DNA from: an uncultured Prevotella sp.
Lineage (GTDB): Bacteria; Bacteroidota; Bacteroidia; Bacteroidales; Bacteroidaceae
Assembly: GCA_902798285.1 (NCBI GenBank)
Contig: CADBVZ010000006.1
Location: forward strand, 62,001 to 126,000
DNA: 64,000 nucleotides
Reading direction: 5' to 3'
The notes under the pieces are model-generated. The model did no database searches. It was not told the DNA's origin and saw nothing but the letters and a program-made list of their open reading frames with translations. Positions 43,624 to 53,000 of the stretch are shown in pieces. The translations under genes and the position numbers were made by a program. Every line of letters begins with the position of its first letter. The stretch's first letter is position 1.

Positions 43624-46167
43624 ATGAATGAGAATCTAAAAGCAATTGCCAATTCCTTTGCTGAGGAATATTGCAGTGACGCCATCTATCCGGCTCACTT
43701 GTTTAAAGCCATCCTTCATAAGGAAATTGGTTTGGTTCACTTTATTGAGAGTGAGCTCGACAAAGACTACTTCTACTTACAGGATTGGGCCGATGTGCAG
43801 ATGCAGTTATCGCCGAGAGCCGTGCGTCCCATGCGTGATTTGGAATACAGCGACGAGAGTGTGGCTGTGCTTGACGAGGCAGAGAACTACAAGGTAAAGT
43901 TTGATTTAGAGGAGACAACCGACGTTTGTGTGCTGGCCGCTTTGGTAACACCAGGTGTGGGCTTCTCGTTCGATCAGCTGAAGACGTTACCGCTGACACC
44001 ATCGGACATCAGTGCTAAGATGGGTGGTGGCGTAAACGTAGAGGCTCCTTACATGGAGGGTGCCGAGTTGACGAAGAAGACGGGTGCCGCCGGTGGTGGT
44101 AAGGGCAGTCTGGCTAAGTACTGCGTAGACAAGACCGCTGTGGCACGTGCCGGAAATCTGGACAACGTGATTGGATTCGAGAAAGAAATTGCAATTATTT
44201 ATGAGATATTAGGTCGTAAGACAAAGGCTAACCTGCTGATTACCGGTGAGGCTGGTGTAGGTAAGACATCGCTCGTAAACGGATTCGTTCGCGAACTGGC
44301 AGCCGACCATGTGCCGGGATTCCTGAGTGGCGCTGTGGCTTACGAACTGGATACTGCCGCCCTGGGTGGTGACGCTCAGTACAAGGGTGAGGTAGAGGAT
44401 CGCTTTAAGAACGTAATTACCGAAATTGCGAATCTTCCGAATGCCGTACTGATTATCGAGAGCATTGACAAACTGTTTGATAAGCAGGGCTCACTGTTCG
44501 GCGCTTCTTCAATCTTGAAGAACGAGCTGAGCAAGGGTCGTCTGCAGCTGCTGGCTACATCGAGCATCGACGGATACACGAAGAACATCGAGACCGACAA
44601 GGAGATGACCTCGAAGCTGGAGAAGATAACTGTAGAGGAGCCGACTGCCGACTTGACACTGCGCATCCTGAAGGGTGCTCTGCCTGCTTACGAGGAGTAT
44701 CATGGTCTGAAGGTGGACGAGACAGTGATGGGCGATGCCATCCGTCTGGCTAAGCGCTATCTGACGGAGAAGTCGCTGCCCGACTCAGCATTTGACCTGA
44801 TTGACCGTACGATGGCCCAGGTAAAGACGATGAACGACCTGACTGGTAACATCATCGACGAGCTGAAAGGCAAGCTAGAGGCTATCAAGGCTTCGGCTGA
44901 GGGTAAGGACAAGGCTGACGAGGGACTGATGAAGGAACTCGACTGGTTGAACTACGAGCTATTCAATAAGGTAAGCTGCATTCTGCTGGCCGGTGTCGAC
45001 AGTGATACAGACTTCAGTAAGATTGCCACCATTCAGGAGCGTATCGACTTCCTTGCTGGCATCCTTGATAAACTGACTGAGCTGAGCGCTGAGCAGCGTA
45101 GTGAACTGAAGAGCGACGATCTGAGTGCCGTTGTGGCTAAGCAGACCGGTATACCTCTTGGTAAGGTTCAGACGAAGGAGCGCGACCGCCTGATGGGTGC
45201 TGAAGATACCCTGAAGAAGCGCGTAGTAGGTCAGGATCACGCTGTGAAGAAGGTGCTCGACGCCGTTTACGAGGCTCGTTCAGGTCTGAGCAAGAAGGGA
45301 CAGCCTATGGGTTCGTTCTTCTTCCTTGGCCCGACTGGTACCGGTAAGACAGAGTTGGCAAAGGCTTTGGCAACCTTCTTGTTTGGTGATGAGAGTGCAC
45401 TGATCCGCTTCGATATGTCGGAGTTCAAGGAAGAGCACTCAGTAGCTCTGCTGTATGGTGCGCCTCCGGGATACGTAGGTTACGAGGAGGGTGGTCTGCT
45501 TGTGAACAAAATCCGTCAGAACCCGTACGCAGTGGTATTGTTCGATGAGATTGAGAAGGCCCACAAGAGTGTATTCGATCTGTTCCTGCAGATTCTCGAC
45601 GAAGGTAAGCTGCACGACCGTCTGGGTCGCGTCGGTGATTTCTCGAACGCACTGATCCTCTTCACCTCGAATATCGGTGCACAGACCATCGTGGATAAGT
45701 TCAACGCTGGTATCATTCCTGAGAACAACGAGCTGATGGACATCATGCAGGGTTACTTCCGTCCTGAGTTCCTGGCTCGTCTGACGGAGATCGTTCCATT
45801 CTCACCGATCACCGACAAGACCGTGACAAAGATCTTCGATATCCACCTGAAGGGACTGCTGAAGCTGCTTGAGGAGCAGAACATCGAGCTGACGTTGACA
45901 CCTGAGGCCCGTGAGAAGATTGCCCTGAGAGGCTACAACCAGCAGTATGGTGCACGTCCGGTTCTGGGTATCATCCGTAAGGAGCTGCGTCACCCCATCT
46001 CTAAGATGATGATTGCTGGCAGGGTGAAGACTGGCGACAAGATTCTGGTAGAAGCCGATAAGGATGGTCAGGCTGTTTTCGTTGTCAACGGCGAGAAGAT
46101 GGAAGCCCCCACGAAGAAGGCTGATGAACCTGCAGAACCGGAGAAGAAGGCTGCGAAGAAAAAGTAG
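43624..46167 (+). CDS. tssH: ClpV/TssH sheath-recycling AAA+ ATPase
   Basis: From the ATG of MNENLKAIANSF (43624) the protein has 847 residues. A Clp-N-like domain occupies about 1-140. The first P-loop GEAGVGKTS starts near residue 207 and the second, GPTGTGKTE, near 569, with FDEIEKAHKSVFDLFLQILD (Walker B) after it. The tail is Lys/Glu/Ala-rich. ClpV disassembles the contracted TssBC sheath. The frame is open to 43552, but that is the promoter region. Its place directly before tssB and the TssBC/Hcp context favour ClpV over ClpB. Confidence 0.93.
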   Translation: MNENLKAIANSFAEEYCSDAIYPAHLFKAILHKEIGLVHFIESELDKDYFYLQDWADVQMQLSPRAVRPMRDLEYSDESVAVLDEAENYKVKFDLEETTDVCVLAALVTPGVGFSFDQLKTLPLTPSDISAKMGGGVNVEAPYMEGAELTKKTGAAGGGKGSLAKYCVDKTAVARAGNLDNVIGFEKEIAIIYEILGRKTKANLLITGEAGVGKTSLVNGFVRELAADHVPGFLSGAVAYELDTAALGGDAQYKGEVEDRFKNVITEIANLPNAVLIIESIDKLFDKQGSLFGASSILKNELSKGRLQLLATSSIDGYTKNIETDKEMTSKLEKITVEEPTADLTLRILKGALPAYEEYHGLKVDETVMGDAIRLAKRYLTEKSLPDSAFDLIDRTMAQVKTMNDLTGNIIDELKGKLEAIKASAEGKDKADEGLMKELDWLNYELFNKVSCILLAGVDSDTDFSKIATIQERIDFLAGILDKLTELSAEQRSELKSDDLSAVVAKQTGIPLGKVQTKERDRLMGAEDTLKKRVVGQDHAVKKVLDAVYEARSGLSKKGQPMGSFFFLGPTGTGKTELAKALATFLFGDESALIRFDMSEFKEEHSVALLYGAPPGYVGYEEGGLLVNKIRQNPYAVVLFDEIEKAHKSVFDLFLQILDEGKLHDRLGRVGDFSNALILFTSNIGAQTIVDKFNAGIIPENNELMDIMQGYFRPEFLARLTEIVPFSPITDKTVTKIFDIHLKGLLKLLEEQNIELTLTPEAREKIALRGYNQQYGARPVLGIIRKELRHPISKMMIAGRVKTGDKILVEADKDGQAVFVVNGEKMEAPTKKADEPAEPEKKAAKKK

Positions 46168-46227
46168 TATATTTTATAAAGGTAAAGTAATAATTAACAA
46201 TAGTATTCACTAAAACCCATTACGATT

Positions 46228-46692
46228 ATGGCAATGAAGGAAAATTTTATTTCCATGGCTCCCGATGAGGAGAGCAGTGCGAAAGTGAGTTTGATTGACC
46301 AGAACAAAACTCTGATGATCGATCAGTACACAAGTGATGTAGAGGCTGGTAATCCCGATTTCGTTGAGGATATCCAGAACATTAACGATGCCTTTGAGCA
46401 CTTCAAGCCGAAGGTAGACGTTACTTTTACCGATGCTGAAGGCGGTGCTGTAGAAGAGACTCTGAAGTTTGGTGAGATTCGTGACTTCGAGGCTCAGGGT
46501 GGCAAGGGTAATCTGGTAAAGAACAGCCCGTTCCTCTCTGGTACTAAGGAGCAGATCGACACGAATGTGAAGATCCGTAAGAGCATTGAGCAGAACCGTA
46601 AGCTGCGTGACATCCTGAAGGAGGCTGGAAGCCGTAGTGAGCTGAAGGAGATGCTGCAGTCGATGCTCGACGAGCTGAATACCGCAGATTAA
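46228..46692 (+). CDS. tssB: T6SS sheath small subunit TssB
   Basis: The protein has 154 residues, with FKPKVDVTFTDAEGG, TLKFGEIRDFEAQG and a C-terminal helix (RKLRDILKEAGSRSELKEML), typical of Bacteroidetes TssB. It polymerises with TssC into the contractile sheath. It is spaced 60 bases after clpV. Confidence 0.92.
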   Translation: MAMKENFISMAPDEESSAKVSLIDQNKTLMIDQYTSDVEAGNPDFVEDIQNINDAFEHFKPKVDVTFTDAEGGAVEETLKFGEIRDFEAQGGKGNLVKNSPFLSGTKEQIDTNVKIRKSIEQNRKLRDILKEAGSRSELKEMLQSMLDELNTAD

Positions 46693-46742
46693 GAGAAATT
46701 TGTATTTTTAGAGTTTAGAATTTAGAAAAAGGTAATAATATT

Positions 46743-48113
46743 ATGGCAGATGTAGAAATGCAGAAAGCCCAGGCCGCCGCTCAAGCCGGTGCCGAGCTTC
46801 AAGAGAAACAAGGTCAGAAAGACGTCTCGCAGTTGCTGAAAGCCTTTGGTGGTTTCAATGCCATCCGTGGTTTTATGCCCGACGCTGATAATATGAATCC
46901 TGCCCGTAAGGCAGCTAAGGATGTGTTCCTGAAGGATAAGCGTTTCAAGGATAAGCGCGAAGGTCTGAAGAAAGAAATCACCCGTTGGCTCGAGCTGCTC
47001 AACGATGACAGCATCGAGAGTGCTACTGGTTATGCCGACGCTTGTAAGCAGGCTGAGGAGAAGTACACTGGCGTACTGAAGCAGGGTATCACTGACGCCC
47101 TTTATGCAACTCAGAACCTGGAGCGCAGCTATCGTGAACTCGACTCATTCTTCAAGACCTGTGGTACCGATAAGGTGAAGAACCTGCGTATCATCAACGT
47201 ACTGAAGGAAGATATCGCTGATGCCGACTCTGGTTTCGCTAATGAGGTGGAGAACATCCTCCGCAACGGTTTCGACCGTCTGAGTCTGAAGGACGCTTAC
47301 AGCTTGGTATGTGTACCTGGTGGCGTGTTCACCGACAAGGTAGACCTGCTGCAGTGGGCTAAGATGGCTTTCAAGTATAAGGTGATGCTGATTACCGACC
47401 ATGCTGATGAGTACTCATTCGACGATCTGCAGGCTAATACTGAGGGCTATCGCGATAGCGATCAGGAGCTGATGAACGTTGTGATGACAGCTAACTGGAT
47501 CGTAGGCCGTGAGTCAGAGAAGATGTCGAGCGACGAGGAGGATCAGAAGGCCTTCTATATCGCACCGTCTGCTGCCCTCTGCGGTAAGCTGTACGACGAG
47601 ACCGCTAACATGGCACAGGGTGCCGGTGGTAAGAAGTATGGTACTCTCGACGGTGTGAAGGGTGTGAAGAGCGACCTGCTGAAGTCGGAGATTGCTGCCC
47701 TGATGGACAATCAGGTGATTCCGATGGTTTACAGCGAGGGACGTGTAATGGCATTCAACAACACCACTCTTTACAATGGTGACCTCGACGCTATGAAGGA
47801 GTATCCTATCGTACGCGTATTCGACTGGGTTAAGAAGGTGCTGATGAACTTTGTTCATGAGGTAGCTCTTGAGAACTGGGATCCGTACAACAGCCCGAAG
47901 AACCTGAAGGCCAAGATCCAGGAGTTCCTCAACCAGTACAAGGGTTATGGCAACCTGTTCCAGAACTACGAGATTGGCGAGCCTCGTCAGGATCCCGTTA
48001 CTAAGCAGATTACTTGCGACATTACGCTGACTCCGTTCTATGCTGCCAAGAACTTCGTGATCAAGGTAGCTGCCGACAAGAAGGCTAAGGAAGCCGCAAT
48101 GGCAAGTGCATAA
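46743..48113 (+). CDS. tssC: T6SS sheath large subunit TssC
   Basis: The protein has 456 residues. Motifs include LERSYRELDSFFKTC, RLSLKDAYSLVCVPGGVF and C-terminal CDITLTPFYAAKNFVIKV, the sheath-core strand region near the end of TssC proteins. It forms the sheath with TssB around the Hcp tube. Direct neighbour of tssB (50 bases). Confidence 0.92.
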   Translation: MADVEMQKAQAAAQAGAELQEKQGQKDVSQLLKAFGGFNAIRGFMPDADNMNPARKAAKDVFLKDKRFKDKREGLKKEITRWLELLNDDSIESATGYADACKQAEEKYTGVLKQGITDALYATQNLERSYRELDSFFKTCGTDKVKNLRIINVLKEDIADADSGFANEVENILRNGFDRLSLKDAYSLVCVPGGVFTDKVDLLQWAKMAFKYKVMLITDHADEYSFDDLQANTEGYRDSDQELMNVVMTANWIVGRESEKMSSDEEDQKAFYIAPSAALCGKLYDETANMAQGAGGKKYGTLDGVKGVKSDLLKSEIAALMDNQVIPMVYSEGRVMAFNNTTLYNGDLDAMKEYPIVRVFDWVKKVLMNFVHEVALENWDPYNSPKNLKAKIQEFLNQYKGYGNLFQNYEIGEPRQDPVTKQITCDITLTPFYAAKNFVIKVAADKKAKEAAMASA

Positions 48114-48150
48114 GAAATCCTTTTTTATCAACAATTAAAAACAAAAAGTT

Positions 48151-48543
48151 ATGGCTAAAACACCAGTAAGTATCGCAATTGACGATTACAAGGAGAGAGA
48201 AGTCCTGATGGTGACTTATGAGTTTAATCAGGCTACAGACGTAGAAGGCCAGATGGCCGGTATCCCCCGTGGTGGTAAGATCACCGTTAGGGTAAAGGCT
48301 CTGAATGACGGTACTCCCGACCTGTTGGCATGGATGTGCGAGCGCAGTCTGCCGAAGAATGGTACTATTACCTTCTTGGAGACCAAGACTAACAAGGAGA
48401 TGAAGACCATCAAGTTTACTAACGGCTACTGCGTCAACTTCGAGGAGAAGTGGGAAGACAAGATGGGTCACTTTGAGGAGATTACCATCACCTGCAAGAA
48501 GATCGAGTTCGGTAACGTAGTTTATGAGAACGATTGGGCTTAA
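48151..48543 (+). CDS. tssD: Hcp/TssD tube protein, copy 1 (130 aa)
   Basis: The Hcp pattern of T6SSiii: REVLMVTYEFNQATDVEGQM, AGIPRGGKITVRVKALNDG, then KFTNGYCVNFEEKWED and VVYENDWA. Hexameric rings form the inner tube. It has strongly biased codons, as expected for an abundant protein. It shares the region around the IPRGGK loop with copy 2. Confidence 0.93.
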   Translation: MAKTPVSIAIDDYKEREVLMVTYEFNQATDVEGQMAGIPRGGKITVRVKALNDGTPDLLAWMCERSLPKNGTITFLETKTNKEMKTIKFTNGYCVNFEEKWEDKMGHFEEITITCKKIEFGNVVYENDWA

Positions 48544-48601
48544 TCTGATCAGGTATTGAGAATTAAGAATTTATAGTAGAACCATTTAATATTTAGATAT
48601 T

Positions 48602-49000
48602 ATGGCAGAGAATGTAACCCCAGTAGTCCTCGAAATCGACGGCTTCGCACAGAGAGAGGTAATGATGGTTGACTACAAGTTTGATCAGGCTACTGATCGT
48701 GAAGGACAGATCGCAGGTATCCCCCGTGGCGGTAAGGTTGACATCCGTGTAAAGGCAATGAACGATGGTAACAACGAATTGATTGCTTGGATGCTTGATC
48801 CGACAAGTCCGAAGAACTTCTCAGTGAAGTTCGTGAACACCGTTGACGGCGCAGCTATGAAGGAGCTGAAGGGCACCAACTGCTACTGCATCAACTACGT
48901 TGAGAAGTGGGAGGATGGTGAGCAGCATTACGAGGAGATTGAGATCGTATGTCAGAAACTCGAGAACGGTCCTGTAAGCTACGACAATCCTTGGAAGTAA
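48602..49000 (+). CDS. tssD: Hcp/TssD tube protein, copy 2 (132 aa)
   Basis: Close paralogue of copy 1: REVMMVDYKFDQATDREGQI, AGIPRGGKVDIRVKAMNDG, CYCINYVEKWEDGEQHYEEI, VSYDNPWK. The tube could be mixed, or each copy could carry different cargo. A strong hairpin follows 20 bases after the stop. Confidence 0.93.
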   Translation: MAENVTPVVLEIDGFAQREVMMVDYKFDQATDREGQIAGIPRGGKVDIRVKAMNDGNNELIAWMLDPTSPKNFSVKFVNTVDGAAMKELKGTNCYCINYVEKWEDGEQHYEEIEIVCQKLENGPVSYDNPWK

Positions 49001-49020
49001 GATCCTTCCAATATACTGAT

Positions 49021-49060
49021 AATCAATTGATTCGGTCTTTTATGGCCGGGTCAATTGATT
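49021..49060 (+). other. 17-bp hairpin between the tube genes and the rest of the operon
   Basis: Arms 49021-49037 and 49044-49060 pair along their whole length (AATCAATTGA with TCAATTGATT plus a GC/GU section) around TTTTAT. No T-run follows on either side. It may stabilise the Hcp message or partly stop transcription. Confidence 0.7.
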
Positions 49061-49100
49061 TGCCGTGTAAATAAGAACCCCATTAAACTGACTCAACAAT

Positions 49101-49520
49101 ATGGCACTAACAGCACGCCTTCAGTTCGGCGATAATGACTCGAAAAACTATTCGGCAGAGTATTTTGTAGCAGACTGCCACTGTCATTTTATGCGTCACC
49201 ATAATCATTTCCATCCCGATGCAGATGCTCAGTGTGAGCGGGTGGAGTTGATCGTTGTGGCACCAGGCAAGGATAACCTGAATCTCTATGACTGGTACAT
49301 CAGTGGTAACCCCTTGAGCGGGCGACTCGTATTCGATCTGTCGGATATCAGAGGCGGCGACTTCTTGTCATCGAAAGAGCTGCTCTTCGAGGATGCCTAT
49401 TGTTTCTTGTTAGCCGAAGATTATCATATCGACAGTTCCAACCGTCGATACCTGAAGATGTCATTTGTGGCAGAGACAATTATTGTGAATGGTGTAGAAT
49501 ATAAGAATCTCTTAAGATAA
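49101..49520 (+). CDS. Hcp-family protein with a His/Cys-rich loop, 139 aa
   Basis: The overall strand order follows Hcp (start LTARLQFGDNDSKNYSAEYFV; ERVELIVVAPGKDNLNLYDWYISG; LSGRLVFDLS; end VNGVEYKNLL). The loop that is short in copies 1 and 2 is replaced by DCHCHFMRHHNHFHPDADAQC at residues 25-45: seven His and three Cys. It could bind a metal or serve as an adaptor ring near the spike. Probable Hcp paralogue with a specialised role. Confidence 0.75.
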   Translation: MALTARLQFGDNDSKNYSAEYFVADCHCHFMRHHNHFHPDADAQCERVELIVVAPGKDNLNLYDWYISGNPLSGRLVFDLSDIRGGDFLSSKELLFEDAYCFLLAEDYHIDSSNRRYLKMSFVAETIIVNGVEYKNLLR

Positions 49521-49534
49521 ATCCCCCAACGACT

Positions 49535-50026
49535 ATGGCAATTAATCTATCCAATCATCTAAAGGCGATGATTTATCCTTCTAATATCCTGGCTGAGGAT
49601 ATTTGTAGGATTCCAATGGACAAGTGCTTCACGGTACTCCATTTTAACTATGAGTGCAAGAAGGAACGGAATCAAGCTGGATTCCCGTTCGGGGATACCA
49701 CCTCTACAATTCTTAGTTTCACCATTAAGTTGATGAATCCTGAGGATGGTAAGCTCTTTTATCAGCAGATGCAAATGAATGAGCCGGGGGATTATACGTT
49801 TTTGTTTAATGCCGAGCTGCAGAACCGTCAGGTAGTTACTGACTCTGAGGATGCAATGGTGGTTTGCGGATATGTTGTCGATGTAGAGGATGACTACTCC
49901 TCTACGCCTTCAGTTGACGGCAGTACGGAACAGATGCAGATTCACGTAAAACTGCTTGTTGCCAACATCACCTATATTGGTACGAACGGCAACCGTTATG
50001 TTGAGATTTCAAGAAAAATATTATAA
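49535..50026 (+). CDS. Divergent Hcp-family protein, 163 aa
   Basis: It lies 14 bases after the previous gene. Strand pattern and length fit the Hcp fold (FTVLHFNYECKKERNQAGFP, STILSFTIKLMNPEDGKLFY, end ITYIGTNGNRYVEISRKIL). An acidic loop (VVDVEDDYSSTPSVDGST) near residue 115-135 is not seen in copies 1 and 2. Its place just before vgrG suggests an adaptor between tube and spike (inference). Confidence 0.65.
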   Translation: MAINLSNHLKAMIYPSNILAEDICRIPMDKCFTVLHFNYECKKERNQAGFPFGDTTSTILSFTIKLMNPEDGKLFYQQMQMNEPGDYTFLFNAELQNRQVVTDSEDAMVVCGYVVDVEDDYSSTPSVDGSTEQMQIHVKLLVANITYIGTNGNRYVEISRKIL

Positions 50027-50038
50027 AACTGTAAATAT

Positions 50039-53000
50039 ATGGCAACCTATAAACTGACAGTTGGCGACGTCGCAGATATTCAGCTGAATGTAACTAGTGA
50101 TAGTGTAACGACTAAGTTCTCAAGCACAGGAAGCTCTGAATTCTATGTGTCGATGCTGAGCCTTACATATACAAAGAAGATATTTGCTCCAAGTGAGATA
50201 TATACAGTACTCAGTATAACAGCAAAGACTTCTGGTACGACATCTTTTCCAGCATTTAGTGATTTGCATAAGGTTTTCTCAAAGAAGTTAGTAACGCTGA
50301 AAGATGGTGATACGACTGTGGCAGAGAACTTCTTTGTTTATAAGATGAAACCCAGTCATGGTAAGGTTTCCAGTTCTTCTGCTGCTATGAAAGTGGAGCT
50401 TTTTATCTTTAGTCTCGATAAGCTGCTGACCATTGATAAATATTGTAATGCTTTTACGGCCAAGAAACTGGGAGGAGAGATATTTAAAGGCGAACTCAAT
50501 AAGTTTATACTAGAAGGTACAACGATTGATGGCTCAGTGAACCTTCAGTTTTTGAACTATACCAGTCAGGTGGAGAAGGATGACAAAGGTAATGAAAAGA
50601 CAGTAGAAATCAGACAGCCTTATTTGGTTCAATATAATGAGAGTTTCTACGATTTTCTGGCCCGCAGTGCCAGTCGTTGTGGTGAGATGCTCTATTTCGA
50701 GGGTGGAAAACTTCATCTGGGTATGTCTGCAAATCTGGATACGGCATCCACTGATCAGACTACTGTAGCAGAGAGCGTGGATTATGAAGACAGTGTAGAA
50801 GAAATTCTTCAAGTAGGCGATCGTCATTATAATTACTTTAATCATACGGATAAAGATGACAATCGCTATGTAGATTCTGCTTTTCAGCTGTTAGGTGCAT
50901 TTGATACAACAAAGGACGAAAATCCTAAAACGGAGAAGCAGGAAGGAAAAAACAAGGATGATATAGTGAATAAGATCACAACAACAAAAACTACCTATTT
51001 CAAAAAAGGAACGGAGACTGAGGTTGTTGTGACTGATCTCTATACTACAAGCGATAATTCCCCAGAAAACCAGTTGGCAGGTGAGCCAAAGCAAAAGGTT
51101 TCTACGCTTACGTTAACGGAAACTGGGAAAACAGATCCTATCCTTAAGGTAACGAAAACAGTCAAATATACGTATGTGAAGGATGATGAAGGAAATTATA
51201 AAAAAGAAGGCAAGAAGTTCGTTTATACAACAAAGACTGATTCGAATGTAGATGGAGATACTTTTCCTGGTATTTACAATCAGCCAGAGCCAAATGATGC
51301 CCTTTTTGAGGAGTTAGAGAAAAACGGCTATACGTCGGCTGATAAAGAGTGGGAATGGTGGAGAACTCTTCTTTTCCGTGATATCTTCTTGAATCTGATG
51401 GACAGCACGACCCTTTACGATTTTGTTGCTGATGCCATTGAAGCAAGAGCAACATCTTGGGCTCATGCTATTTCTGACGCTTCTGGAAAGAATGATGAGA
51501 ATAATGAAAAGAACCTGACAATGGATTCAAACGAAAATCCTGATCAGGTTCAGGATAATAAGTATAACCTATTCTCTACCGTGGGGGGTGCAAGGAAAGA
51601 AGATAAAGACCTGACTGTCAATAAATATAAGTCTAATGACGTTGCGTCTCTGTTGATGTCGGCTTTCTATACCAAGATAAGAGAAAAGGCACGAGAGGTG
51701 AGTGAGGTTCTTGTAAGGTTGGATTATGGAGCAAACGATAAGGGATTGTGTTTAGGTGATGTTGTCAAGGTGGGTAGTGGCAAAGACGACTTTTATATTG
51801 TTACAAAAGTAGAGCTGAATGATAATGGTCACTATATAGTTGAAGCAATCCCTTCTTTCTATAAGAGTGTCTCTTCTGTAACTAATAGTGACAAAAGTGT
51901 AACTTACACCATCAGTTCATTTATCCCATGCCCGCCATTGTTGCCCGATATTCCGCCAGTTAGGACATCAGAGGCTCAAGTGGCGTTTGTGGAGAACAAT
52001 CTCGACCCGAATAAACTCGGTCGTGTACGAGTTAGATACCCTTGGCAGACAGCCAATGGTGACTGCTCTCCCTGGGTGCGTATGGCAACGCCTTTTGCTA
52101 CAAATGGCGGTGGAGTAACTTTCAAGCCTGCGGAAGGGGACGAGGTGCTGCTGAGCTATGAGGATGGTAATATAGAGCGTCCTTATATTGTGGGTTCTTT
52201 GCAATCGAAGTATACTACAAGTTTCTGGGGGGGACTCGATGATCGTGTCATTCAGTCGAAAAACGGTCATGCGATTAAGTTTGAGGACAAGAATTCTGGT
52301 GCCGACTTCTTCTTGGGCTGGTTCCCGTTATTATCTATTATCAAGAGTTACATTCCGAATGCCGATTGGCTCGACTTTCAGGAATTGAACGACCTGACAG
52401 GTGGCATTAGCATCAAGGATCGATATGGCTTGTATGCCATTGATATGTCATCGGATGGAAGAGCTGTTGACATCAAGTCACCATTGGGAAACATAAATTT
52501 GAGCGCCTTTACAGGTATCACCATTTCTGCACCTAATGGTAATATCGAAATCAAAGGTAAGAACGTGTCGATATCTGCCAGCAATAAATTGTTGTTAGAA
52601 TCGGGATCTGCTGTCAGCGATCGTTGGCTCTATGAAAAAGATAAAAGCGCTATGGAGCGAGTTGACAGTGTGGCTACCGACCTCTTAGGAAGAACGGTAG
52701 GTAAGATGCTTGACTTGACGTTTATCCGTACTATGATAGAGGTGTTTACTCGTCCGGTTGACGGTACGCTAAAGATTCGTTCGAATACCTATCTGCTGAT
52801 TGAAGCAGGTCAGGGCTCTGCTCAGGTACCTCGTAATGAGCTTGTAAAACCAGACAGCGGTTTGAATAGCGGACTAACCTTTGGTAGTTCTTACGATTCC
52901 CAAATTCCTGTTCTTGGGAAACTAACTGAGGCAATAGATGCTCTTACTGCTAATGCAGAAGCTATTTGCAATAGTATTAAAGATGCTTATGAGGAAGTTA

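Noticed and set aside
43624-46167. General chaperone ClpB
   Set aside because: Direct linkage to tssB, tssC and hcp and the divergent N-terminal domain favour ClpV.
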